Source: Candidatus Omnitrophota bacterium
GTDB taxonomy: Bacteria > Omnitrophota > Koll11 > Duberdicusellales > 4484-171
NCBI GenBank assembly: GCA_030692055.1
Contig: JAUYCY010000151.1
Span: 1 to 10,878 of the forward strand
Reading direction: 5' to 3'
DNA length: 10,878 nt
Shown here piece after piece: positions 1-5,296 of this stretch. Every line of letters begins with the position of its first letter. Position 1 is the first letter of the stretch. The translations under genes were made by a program, and so were the position numbers. The notes under the pieces were generated by a model. That model searched no databases and was not told the origin of the DNA. It worked only from the letters and a program-made list of their open reading frames with translations.

Positions 1-128
1 CTCGCTCGCCTCGCTTCCCGTCTCGTCTTCGGCTTGCCGAGACAGACGCTCATCGAAGCGGGCCTAGCTCCCGCGGCCTCGCCGCGAGGCGGGCGGCTAG
101 GCGGGCAATATATTATCACAGAGGGTTA
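1..128. repeat. 128-bp GC-rich repeat, copy 1
   Basis: Identical over 128 bp to 1215-1342, in the same orientation. It is far richer in GC than its surroundings. It contains a strong stem (arms GCCTAGC at 62-68 and GCTAGGC at 96-102, with an inner CCTCG/CGAGG hairpin) and ends in the 23-bp core (106-128) that also ends the shorter repeats at 1957-1990 and 2656-2690. This copy touches the window edge and may extend further left. It encodes nothing convincing. A non-autonomous mobile repeat is the likeliest reading, but no transposase is visible. Confidence 0.9.
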
Positions 129-170
129 GAAATACTGATTCCCTTACGGGGTATTAGGAATGAAGCTGTG

Positions 171-186
171 CCCCGACAAGTCGGGG
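171..186. repeat. CCCCGAC palindrome, copy a
   Basis: Perfect 7-bp arms CCCCGAC and GTCGGGG around AA. It belongs to a dispersed family with related stems at 276-294, 1363-1382, 1462-1481, 8435-8452 and 8580-8597. Confidence 0.7.
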
Positions 187-275
187 TGGTTTCTCGTATC
201 CGCTACGCGCCAAGCAGCTTGTCCCGACTACCCAGCAGGGTGTCCTGTTGGACTATTTCGTCGGAAAAATCCCTG

Positions 276-294
276 CCCCGACCAAATGTCGGGG
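276..294. repeat. CCCCGAC palindrome, copy b
   Basis: Same 7-bp arms as the copy at 171-186, around a 5-nt loop CAAAT. Confidence 0.7.
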
Positions 295-446
295 CCGACC
301 ACGCTCGCGTCTTGGCTTTAAATCTGTGGTTTTTTGAGTACCTTAAAATAATTTTATAAAGTGAGATCCCGATGAGCGATAATGTTCAGTTAAAGCGACA
401 TTGGGAATCACGTCGGGATAAATTTATAAAAAAAATGTTATGTAAA

Positions 447-779
447 TTAGTGGTTTCTACGCGCGGCGTACGTGAAATACGAAAAGTAGTTCCGCCACGA
501 ACTTTTAGTAGACATGAACTGGTTCGACCCAAAAAAGTAATCTGTAACCGCTTCTCTTAGGCGGGTGATTTCTTTGAGGTGGGCGGGATTTTTTACGTTT
601 TCTAAGGTTAAATCGATTAACTCAAGAGCCCGCTCAGAAGCTTTTTGGGAATAACTGATATTATCCTTTGTCTGCCAATTAAGGGCGCGCTCAACTTCGC
701 TTCCGATATTTGCCATTTGCTCAAAAAAAGACAACTTACTCCAACGGCCAGCTGCAAGATCTTTATGCTGATAACTCAT
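447..779 (-). CDS. Small uncharacterised protein, second gene of a coupled pair
   Basis: This 110-residue protein has no signal peptide and no membrane segment. It looks mostly helical and charged (motifs KLSFFEQMANIGSEVERAL and ERALELIDLTLENVK, then a long helix around LKEITRLREAV). It ends in an aromatic, basic tail (YFTYAARRNH). Its ATG overlaps the TGA of the preceding gene as ATGA, so translation is probably coupled. I recognise it as a type of small hypothetical protein seen beside DUF5674-like genes, but I know no function. The two-gene overlapping layout, small sizes and flanking direct repeats are what one would expect of a toxin-antitoxin module. The tail does not fit the HEPN R-x4-6-H motif, so an RNase assignment is not supported. 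Confidence 0.8.
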   Translation of the reverse strand: MSYQHKDLAAGRWSKLSFFEQMANIGSEVERALNWQTKDNISYSQKASERALELIDLTLENVKNPAHLKEITRLREAVTDYFFGSNQFMSTKSSWRNYFSYFTYAARRNH

Positions 780-1117
780 TTTTTGATCCTTTTTGCAACG
801 ATTTCAATAATCTTCCTGCGTATTTCTTCATTTTCCACGCCACGGCTTCTATTGCCCTGAGAAGGACGAATATTAATCAAAGAGTCAAACTCAGTAAATT
901 TATCATCCTGCATTTCCGGATAAAGATTAATACCCCAAAGACTTTTCTGCTTTGAACCATCACCTAAAAGTAATGCTTCTAAATCAGAATGAAGTTCAGC
1001 GTCTAACGCAATAATTTCTCTGTCAACGTCAACGACGGCTTTCACTATATTTCCGAACATAGCGGTAGCCATTTGTTTAAGCTCATCTAGTGATAATATT
1101 TTTGTTACTATTTTCAC
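776..1117 (-). CDS. DUF5674-like protein, first gene of a coupled pair
   Basis: This 113-residue soluble protein carries a central block (DAELHSDLEALLLGDGSKQ, LWGINLYPE) and a signature near the C terminus (RPSQGNRSRGVE) that I associate from memory with the DUF5674 family, whose function is unknown. The start is GTG at 1117. No Shine-Dalgarno sequence precedes it, but a TATAAT box at 1125-1130 lies so close that transcription would begin at or beside the GTG, so a leaderless mRNA is likely. The stop overlaps the start of the next gene by four bases. The pair is enclosed by two identical 128-bp repeats. A role as antitoxin or partner of the downstream protein is inference from layout only. 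Confidence 0.8.
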   Translation of the reverse strand: MKIVTKILSLDELKQMATAMFGNIVKAVVDVDREIIALDAELHSDLEALLLGDGSKQKSLWGINLYPEMQDDKFTEFDSLINIRPSQGNRSRGVENEEIRRKIIEIVAKRIKK

Positions 1118-1124
1118 GAAGTTG

Positions 1125-1153
1125 ATTATACTTCAAACAAAAACTAAACTCAA
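1125..1153 (-). promoter_or_regulatory. Promoter of the two-gene unit
   Basis: Read on the minus strand: TTGAGT (1153-1148), a 17-base spacer, then perfect TATAAT (1130-1125). The predicted start of transcription falls on or next to the GTG at 1117. The -35 box lies inside one arm of the inverted repeat 1145-1182, which would let a bound repressor block it. Confidence 0.65.
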
Positions 1154-1182
1154 GTCTATCCTTACAATTAAACTTGAGTTTA
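1145..1182. repeat. Inverted repeat, possible operator
   Basis: TAAACTCAAG (1145-1154) and CTTGAGTTTA (1173-1182) are perfect 10-bp arms 18 bases apart. One arm covers the -35 box of the promoter for the gene pair. This fits autoregulation, as in toxin-antitoxin operons, but it could be just another dispersed hairpin. Confidence 0.55.
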
Positions 1183-1214
1183 TCCTGAGTGGAACGAAAG
1201 ACGTATCTGCCAGC

Positions 1215-1342
1215 CTCGCTCGCCTCGCTTCCCGTCTCGTCTTCGGCTTGCCGAGACAGACGCTCATCGAAGCGGGCCTAGCTCCCGCGGCCTCGCCGCG
1301 AGGCGGGCGGCTAGGCGGGCAATATATTATCACAGAGGGTTA
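1215..1342. repeat. 128-bp GC-rich repeat, copy 2
   Basis: Exact copy of 1-128, offset by 1214 bp in direct orientation. It ends in the shared core at 1320-1342. The perfect identity of a non-coding repeat suggests recent duplication or ongoing conversion between copies. The segment between the copies could be lost by homologous recombination. Confidence 0.9.
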
Positions 1343-1362
1343 AGGTTTAAAAATCAACCAGT

Positions 1363-1382
1363 CTCCGCGGCAAGCCGCGGAG
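1363..1382. repeat. Palindrome CTCCGCGGC-AA-GCCGCGGAG
   Basis: Perfect 9-bp arms with a 2-nt loop, followed by TATG. Same design as 1462-1481 (C-rich arm, AA centre, G-rich arm, then TAT). It lies downstream of the PilZ gene. No T-run follows on the minus strand. Confidence 0.7.
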
Positions 1383-1461
1383 TATGCTCTATACTAATAT
1401 TATCACTGGTTCATTCATTGCCTTGGAATGAGGTCAACTACGTTTACGATTTCGGCTTCAT

Positions 1462-1481
1462 CCCCATGGCAAGCCACGGGG
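1462..1481. repeat. Palindrome CCCCATGGC-AA-GCCACGGGG
   Basis: 9-bp arms with one mismatch and an AA centre, followed by TATTC. A sequence relative of 1363-1382 in which most changed bases remain paired. Confidence 0.7.
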
Positions 1482-1544
1482 TATTCGCCGAGAGAGAATA
1501 AATACTCACACTATTTGTTTACAGGCTAGTGGATGTATAAACAG

Positions 1545-1913
1545 CTATGTTGTAGCTGTATCTTTTCTGCTTACGAACCAATCTACATATCTTCGTATCA
1601 AGTCTTTTTGCTCTTCTTTTAGATTAACAAACTCTATTCTCGTTACATGCGTTTCAGACTTACCAAAAAAAGACTCTAATTCTGTAGAATCAAGGACTTT
1701 TCCGGAGAACTCTAACCACTTGAATGGCTCAAACGGAATTATCATGCGAAACTTTAAAATTGTCCCGGCTTTAAGGATTCCATTGGTAGTAACCTGTATG
1801 CCTATTTCGCTGATGTTTTTTATATGAGAAATATCCCAAATTCCTTCGTCCGTTTTATATTTAACAACAAAAAGTTTATTTATCCGAACTGCTTTTCTTT
1901 TGTCGTTTCCCAT
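1545..1913 (-). CDS. PilZ domain protein (c-di-GMP receptor)
   Basis: This 122-residue protein is a single PilZ domain. The c-di-GMP-binding signature is present: RKAVR near residues 6-10 (R-x3-R) and NISEIG near residue 33 (N/D-x-S-x2-G), followed by beta strands such as GTILKFRMIIPF and a C-terminal helix (EEQKDLIRRYVDWF). Members bind cyclic di-GMP and change the activity of a partner in motility, exopolysaccharide or virulence control. No output domain is fused here, so the partner is unknown. No signal peptide is present. The gene stands alone between two copies of the dispersed repeat. Only a distant GGGGAG precedes the ATG. Confidence 0.9.
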   Translation of the reverse strand: MGNDKRKAVRINKLFVVKYKTDEGIWDISHIKNISEIGIQVTTNGILKAGTILKFRMIIPFEPFKWLEFSGKVLDSTELESFFGKSETHVTRIEFVNLKEEQKDLIRRYVDWFVSRKDTATT

Positions 1914-1956
1914 TTTATATTAACTATCTCCCCTTAATAAATCCCCTAGCACATTA

Positions 1957-1990
1957 AAAACCCCCTGCAATATATTACCACAGAGGGTTA
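1957..1990. repeat. Short palindromic repeat, copy 3
   Basis: Right half CAGAGGGTTA (1981-1990) preceded by the 13-base AT-rich centre (1968-1980), with a left arm (1958-1967) that pairs imperfectly. Same centre and right half as the ends of the 128-bp repeats and as the repeat at 2656-2690. It lies just upstream of the PilZ gene. Confidence 0.8.
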
Positions 1991-2011
1991 AAAAATCAAA
2001 AACTCCCCGTA

Positions 2012-2033
2012 TTGCCTGCCTGCCGGTAGGCAA
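2012..2033. repeat. TGCCTGCCGG palindromic repeat, copy a
   Basis: Arms TTGCCT and AGGCAA around GCCTGCCGGT. It shares CCTGCCTGCCGG with the 20-bp insert at 5310-5329, so both belong to one dispersed family. Confidence 0.6.
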
Positions 2034-2146
2034 GGACGAATTTTGTAACTGGTTATATAGTGAAGAAGTCGAAAAGTTATCAAAAGAATTGGCTACGGTT
2101 ATTTAAGCTACTCCTTTACTTTGGGGCGAGATACTTATTTCTGTAG

Positions 2147-2599
2147 TTAGACCTTTTCTTTCGCAATAGCACGAACAATATCTTTCTTTGTAATCACACC
2201 TACTAACTTATCTTTATCTACCACAGGTAAATAATAAATCTCTTTTTCAATCATTAAAGTAGCAACATCCTCTATCCTTGTGTTAGGATAAATAGTCACT
2301 ATATCTTTTTCCATGATGCTGGATACTTTGCTTGCTGTAATCTTTTTTATTTCTTCATTGTATCTCTTAGTTCCCAAAGTGAGAAACCCAAGAGAAAGAT
2401 TGATAAAGGTTGGCAGATGCACTTTTTTATCCTGAAAAATCACGCCTTCTTCCTTCACAACTCCCAATAATTTTCCGCTCTTATCTACTACTGGAGCACC
2501 GCTTATGTTTTTCTTCATAAATAATTTTGCCAATTTATGGATGTCCATTCCAGGGCTAACCGTAATAACATTTTTTGTCATTATATCTTTTATCAACAT
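2147..2599 (-). CDS. Tandem CBS domain protein
   Basis: This 150-residue protein consists of two CBS domains, about residues 1-55 (IMTKNVITVSPGMDI, GAPVVDKSGKLLGVV) and 93-147 (IMEKDIVTIYPNTRI, YLPVVDKDKLVGVITKKDI). A linker of about 40 residues with a hydrophobic stretch (FINLSLGFLTLG) joins them. Paired CBS domains form a Bateman module that senses adenine nucleotides or similar ligands. With no fused enzyme the regulated partner is unknown. The start is firm: AAGGAGGG lies three bases before the ATG. The gene has its own promoter and lies between two repeat copies, on the same strand as its neighbours. Confidence 0.9.
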   Translation of the reverse strand: MLIKDIMTKNVITVSPGMDIHKLAKLFMKKNISGAPVVDKSGKLLGVVKEEGVIFQDKKVHLPTFINLSLGFLTLGTKRYNEEIKKITASKVSSIMEKDIVTIYPNTRIEDVATLMIEKEIYYLPVVDKDKLVGVITKKDIVRAIAKEKV

Positions 2600-2618
2600 A
2601 AACCCTCCTTATATTGTA

Positions 2619-2647
2619 AGTATATCACTTCCATTTCAAAATAGTAA
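2619..2647 (-). promoter_or_regulatory. Promoter of the CBS gene
   Basis: On the minus strand: TTACTA (2647-2642), a 17-base spacer, TATACT (2624-2619), then AAGGAGGG and the ATG. Both boxes are imperfect matches to the sigma-70 consensus. The 5' leader would be only about a dozen bases. Confidence 0.45.
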
Positions 2648-2655
2648 GATAAAAA

Positions 2656-2690
2656 CTAACCCTCTGCGATATATTATCACAGAGGGTTAG
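2656..2690. repeat. 35-bp palindromic repeat, copy 4
   Basis: Perfect 11-bp arms CTAACCCTCTG and CAGAGGGTTAG around a 13-base AT-rich centre. This is the most complete palindromic form of the element whose right half ends the repeats at 106-128, 1320-1342 and 1968-1990. It lies just upstream of the CBS promoter. Confidence 0.85.
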
Positions 2691-2705
2691 GAAGTCAAAA
2701 AAAAC

Positions 2706-2720
2706 TGGCTCCCCGGGTAG
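2706..2720. repeat. tRNA-Asn 3'-end copy, candidate attachment site
   Basis: These 15 bases are identical to 4387-4401. On the minus strand they read as the last 15 nt of tRNA-Asn including CCA (CTACCCGGGGAGCCA). The match starts exactly at the CCA end. This is the pattern left when an element integrates at a tRNA 3' end. The serine recombinase gene lies between the two copies, 1681 bp apart. Confidence 0.55.
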
Positions 2721-2802
2721 AGCTTACTTCGTCGTTTTGCTCCTCAGCATAAACTCACTTCTGGCTTCGCCAGAAAGGTTCTCGCCTCCAGGGGACAACA
2801 AT

Positions 2803-2836
2803 AAAAAAACCCGCCCAAAAATGGGCGGGATTTTTT
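2803..2836. terminator. Bidirectional intrinsic terminator
   Basis: Stem CCCGCCC (2810-2816) and GGGCGGG (2823-2829) around AAAAAT. T6 follows on the plus strand, and T7 follows on the minus strand. It insulates the CBS region from the recombinase gene on the right. Confidence 0.8.
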
Positions 2837-2925
2837 CATTGACTCCCCTGGTTGGACGAATTTCGCAACTTTTTGATGTTTGAAGTAGTATAAATTTAAC
2901 TCGTTGGCTGTAAAACCATCTCTTT

Positions 2926-2952
2926 TTGGCACTTCAAAATGCTGTATATAAT
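2926..2952 (+). promoter_or_regulatory. Possible promoter of the serine recombinase
   Basis: TTGGCA (2926-2931) and TATAAT (2947-2952) are good boxes, but the spacer is only 15 bases, which is short. The leader to the ATG at 3005 would be about 45 nt. Confidence 0.4.
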
Positions 2953-3004
2953 TTTTGCACCGACCGCCCGTATTGCAGGGCTATTTTAACGCTAGGAGGT
3001 ATTT

Positions 3005-4441
3005 ATGCAAGGTAAATTACAGTGCGCAATTTATACTCGAGTTTCCACAGATAACCAAGCAGATGTTGAATTTAATTCCTGCGAAGCGCAGGAAGAAAAA
3101 ATCAAATCTTTTATCGCTAGCCAAGAAAATATGACCATCTTTAAAGTTTATTCTGACGCTGGGTTTACAGGGGCAAATATTAACCGTCCGGCGTTAGCTG
3201 ACATGCTTAATGACATCAATAGTGGCAAAATAAACCTTGTTATTGCCTACAAAATAGACCGCCTTACGCGTTCACCTAAAGATTTCTACCAACTTATAGA
3301 GCTATTTGAAAAATACCATATTGATTTCATCTCCGTAACGGAGAGATTTGACACCTCTACTCCTTCCGGCAGACTCCTTAGAAATATTATGCTTACCTTT
3401 GCGCAATTTGAACGTGAACTTACCAGTGAAAGAACAAAAGATAAAATGCTTCAACGTGCACAAAAAGGAATGTGGAATGGTGGCATCGTGCCGTTTGGCT
3501 ATAAGGCAGAAAATAAAAAGCTCGTAATCAATGAATACGAAGCTAAGAGTATACGTTCTATTTATGAGGGGTATATTGCTGATTATCCTATCGCCAAATT
3601 AGCCAAAACAGCTAACGTAACCAAAAGCCGTGTTTATACCATCCTAAGAAATCCTGTCTATGTAGGCAAATTTAAATATGCAGGCAAGCTCTGGCAAGGA
3701 AATCATACGCCTATTATCTCAGAAGATATCTTTGACTTAGCGCAAGAGCTTCATCAAAAAGTGAAACGCACTATGCGAATGTATAAAGACTATTCTTTGG
3801 CAGGTTTAGTAAAATGCAAAGAATGTAATTCTTATATGACCCCTTGCCACACCAATAAAAAGAAACAAGGCAAAACAAAAAGATATTACTATTATCGCTG
3901 TACGAAAACATTCAAGAAAGACTGGGATAGCTGCGCGACAAGACAGGTGAACGCAAATCGGTTAGAGAATTATATCTTTGATAATCTGGGAAGGATTTCA
4001 AAAGATAAGCAATATATAGAAAATCTAATTTTCCGCCTCAATTCTTCGACAAGCTCAGAACTTCTTAACCCGCCGCCGAAAATTTCTGATAGTTCGAAAA
4101 ACGCTGGGGAAAATGGGGTAGCGGGTGACCGCAGCGGGCTCGAACTATCAGCCTTATGCTCCGAGCCCCCGAAAATTTCTGGGGAAATTTTCGCGCAAAC
4201 CCTCTCCCTTTTCCTAAAAACCCTGCCTCAAAAGCGCGGTTCTGAAAAATCTCTTTGGGTCAAAAAATTCATAAAAGATATTGTTTATTCAAAAGAATTC
4301 GTGCAAATCAATTTCTTTTCTCAAGCCGCCGCAGAAAAAGAAAAACCCGCCGAGATGGCGGGTTTTCCAGTTCGAAATATGAAGAATGGCTCCCCGGGTA
4401 GGGCTCGAACCTACGACCTACTGGTTACAGGTATCCCTTAA
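3005..4441 (+). CDS. Large-type serine recombinase (resolvase/invertase family)
   Basis: A site-specific recombinase that cuts DNA through a serine. The resolvase domain spans about residues 5-150: YTRVS holds the nucleophile Ser14, with IDRLTRS (84-90) and the GRLLRNIMLTFAQFERELTSERT helix region (122-143). The recombinase domain follows (about 157-265, from GGIVPFGY), then a zinc ribbon with C271, C274, C299 and C310. AGGAGG five bases before the ATG fixes the start. Residues 357-392 contain an in-frame 93-bp insertion between two copies of CCGAAAATTTCT. The last part (from about 447) is unlikely to be ancestral: it reads through a terminator and then antisense through the tRNA-Asn 3' exon into the intron. 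The protein is probably the integrase of a small element at this tRNA. The family is certain. The target is inferred. Confidence 0.92.
   Translation: MQGKLQCAIYTRVSTDNQADVEFNSCEAQEEKIKSFIASQENMTIFKVYSDAGFTGANINRPALADMLNDINSGKINLVIAYKIDRLTRSPKDFYQLIELFEKYHIDFISVTERFDTSTPSGRLLRNIMLTFAQFERELTSERTKDKMLQRAQKGMWNGGIVPFGYKAENKKLVINEYEAKSIRSIYEGYIADYPIAKLAKTANVTKSRVYTILRNPVYVGKFKYAGKLWQGNHTPIISEDIFDLAQELHQKVKRTMRMYKDYSLAGLVKCKECNSYMTPCHTNKKKQGKTKRYYYYRCTKTFKKDWDSCATRQVNANRLENYIFDNLGRISKDKQYIENLIFRLNSSTSSELLNPPPKISDSSKNAGENGVAGDRSGLELSALCSEPPKISGEIFAQTLSLFLKTLPQKRGSEKSLWVKKFIKDIVYSKEFVQINFFSQAAAEKEKPAEMAGFPVRNMKNGSPGRARTYDLLVTGIP
4076..4193 (+). repeat. Palindromic insertion inside the recombinase frame
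   Basis: CCGAAAATTTCT occurs at 4076-4087 and 4169-4180, exactly 93 bp (31 codons) apart. Within the insert, GATAGTTCGA (4088-4097) pairs with TCGAACTATC (4140-4149). At its right end CGAAAATTTC (4170-4179) pairs with GAAATTTTCG (4184-4193). A palindromic, in-frame protein insertion of this kind resembles the Rickettsia palindromic elements in principle, though not in sequence. Confidence 0.6.
4342..4366 (-). terminator. Terminator of tRNA-Asn
   Basis: Stem AAAACCCGCC/GGCGGGTTTT with a 5-nt loop. On the minus strand it is followed by a T-rich run (TTTTTCTTTTT, reaching about 4334). It lies about 20 bases beyond the tRNA 3' end. The serine recombinase frame runs across it from the other side. 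Confidence 0.8.
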
Positions 4442-4988
4442 ATTACTTTAAGGCCTGGACTATCTCATCACCATACCCGTATTTAATACGGGATTAGGCG
4501 GCGGGTATATAGTCTCTGCACATTTAGGTTAAAGCTTTCGCTCTAGCCACTTAGCTCAGGATTGCCCGTTTACTTTCGTAAATTAGGGTTTCCCTGAATT
4601 AGCCCGCTTTTTCAATCCCGATTTCTCGGGAAAGCTGCACTTTGAAGTTGAGTATGAATCTCGCGATGACAATTAGCACACACCAACATGCACTTGTCGA
4701 TTTCTTCCTTGACCCTCTGCCAACTGCGTGTATAGCCTTTTTTAGAAATGCTAAAATCCTTTGCGTTGTGATCTCGATGATGAAATTCCAAAGCATCGAT
4801 ACATTTATCATATCCACACTTTTCGCATTTCCCACCTTTGCATTCAACAGCCATAGTTCTAATCTTTTTACGTCTCTTATGAACTGCGGCTATTAAATAC
4901 TGCCGACGATCGACATAGCGCCTTTTGTCACATTGTGCCAACGCCACCTCCTTTTCAAAGAATCTCATGCTCAAGCTTACGCTTTCGC
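4428..4988 (-). ncRNA. Group I intron (IC3-like) in tRNA-Asn
   Basis: This 561-nt self-splicing intron follows a U at the 5' exon end and itself ends in G, as group I introns require. Core pieces in order on the minus strand: P1 around the 5' splice site closed by a GAAA loop; a hairpin CCCGA-GAAA-TCGGG (4630-4617); TTTAC-GAAA-GTAAA (4582-4569); the P4/P6 region GGGCAATCCTGAGC (4567-4554); the P7 5' strand in GTGCAGAGACTAT (4521-4509); the P8 hairpin CCCGTATT/AATACGGG (4492-4476); the P7 3' strand ATAGTC (4463-4458); and the P9 hairpin CCTTAAA/TTTAAGG (4453-4436). These core strings closely resemble the introns of cyanobacterial tRNA-Leu and other bacterial tRNAs. The HNH gene sits in the loop after P1. 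Confidence 0.9.
4612..4968 (-). CDS. Intron-encoded HNH homing endonuclease
   Basis: About 118 residues from the ATG at 4968. The protein has a basic N-terminal region (YLIAAVHKRRKKIRTM), then a zinc-bound HNH fold: CEKCGYDKC, LEFHHRD (catalytic His pair) and a second CxxC knuckle in CMLVCANCHREIH. Such enzymes cut intron-less alleles near the insertion site and so drive intron homing. The start is uncertain. A TTG at 4974 extends the frame by two codons. A good AAGGAGGT followed four bases later by an in-frame TTG at 4941 would give a 110-residue protein that keeps the whole HNH domain. The last codons overlap the CCCGA-GAAA-TCGGG hairpin of the intron, so this DNA serves both the protein and the ribozyme. 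Confidence 0.88.
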   Translation of the reverse strand: MRFFEKEVALAQCDKRRYVDRRQYLIAAVHKRRKKIRTMAVECKGGKCEKCGYDKCIDALEFHHRDHNAKDFSISKKGYTRSWQRVKEEIDKCMLVCANCHREIHTQLQSAAFPRNRD

Positions 4989-5057
4989 ACAGCCAGCCGC
5001 TCTACCAATTGAGCTACCGGGGAACATTACATTCGTTATTCACGAAGAACGATTAAA

Positions 5058-5294
5058 CTAAAAACTTTTAAAAACTTCTTGGTCTTCACCGAATTTAAGA
5101 TATTTCTCTCTATGCCTTGCTTCGGCTCTATTTGGAAATCCTTCCTGATAGATTAATTCATAAGGTCTGTGTCCTTTAGTATATTTGGAATCTCCTGAAT
5201 TATGCTCTTTTAATCTATTATTGGGATCTTTGGAAATTCAAATATAAAAGGTTTTATCTTTTTTGCTTCTTAAAACATATACAAAATATTTCAT
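5058..5294 (-). pseudogene. GIY-YIG nuclease, broken by one stop codon
   Basis: The frame from ATG 5294 to TAG 5058 translates as a complete small GIY-YIG domain of 78 codons. It starts MKYFVYVLRSKKDKTFYI, has a TGA at codon 19 (5240-5238), then continues ISKDPNNRLKEHN, YTKGHRPYELIYQE and AEARHREKYLKF. Family members have glycine at this position (the YIG of the name), and GGA to TGA is a single change. Everything else matches the family from end to end. TGA is a stop in neighbouring genes, so recoding to glycine is not supported. It lies between a partial tRNA-Asn copy and the real tRNA-Asn. Single-domain proteins of this type are often associated with DNA repair or mobile DNA. Confidence 0.85.
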
Positions 5295-5296
5295 TT

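Larger units (their letters stand above)
129..446. other. Gene-free stretch with palindromes
   Basis: No credible gene is seen in these 318 bases. They hold two related palindromes built on CCCCGAC/GTCGGGG (171-186 with a 2-nt loop, 276-294 with a 5-nt loop). A looser inverted pair follows around 367-418 (ATCCCGAT and the TCGGGAT arm). The stretch lies downstream of the two-gene unit at 447-1117, so some of these hairpins could act as 3'-end structures. No T-tract follows them, so they are not called terminators. Confidence 0.6.
4387..5023 (-). tRNA. tRNA-Asn(GTT), split by a group I intron
   Basis: The 5' exon is 5023-4989 (35 nt) and the 3' exon 4427-4387 (41 nt, CCA encoded). Joined, they form a perfect cloverleaf: acceptor TCCCCGG/CCGGGGA, D stem GCTC/GAGC, anticodon stem GCTGG/CCAGT (one G-T pair), 7-nt loop CTGTTAA with anticodon GTT, and T arm GTAGG-TTCGAGC-CCTAC. 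The intron interrupts the anticodon between its second and third bases (positions 35 and 36). Without splicing the anticodon loop is destroyed. If this is the only tRNA-Asn, splicing is essential to the cell. The serine recombinase frame overlaps the 3' exon on the opposite strand. Confidence 0.93.

Noticed and set aside
372..560. Plus-strand frame of 62 codons
   Set aside because: Its second half is antisense to the 3' end of the better supported gene at 447-779, and it shows no family resemblance.
447..779. HEPN RNase toxin
   Set aside because: The C-terminal RRNH does not fit the R-x4-6-H catalytic motif, and the partner is not a nucleotidyltransferase.
2744..2932. Minus-strand frame of 62 codons
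   Set aside because: It reads through the bidirectional terminator at 2803-2836 and repeat debris, with no recognisable protein.
4447..4478. Recombinase tail GSPGRARTYDLLV as a protein domain
   Set aside because: It is the antisense of the tRNA-Asn 3' exon (encoded at about 4388-4429), not a conserved domain. The frame is kept because there is no earlier stop.
5238..5240. TGA read as glycine (alternative genetic code)
   Set aside because: recR and the HNH gene end at TGA at the expected place, so TGA is a normal stop here.
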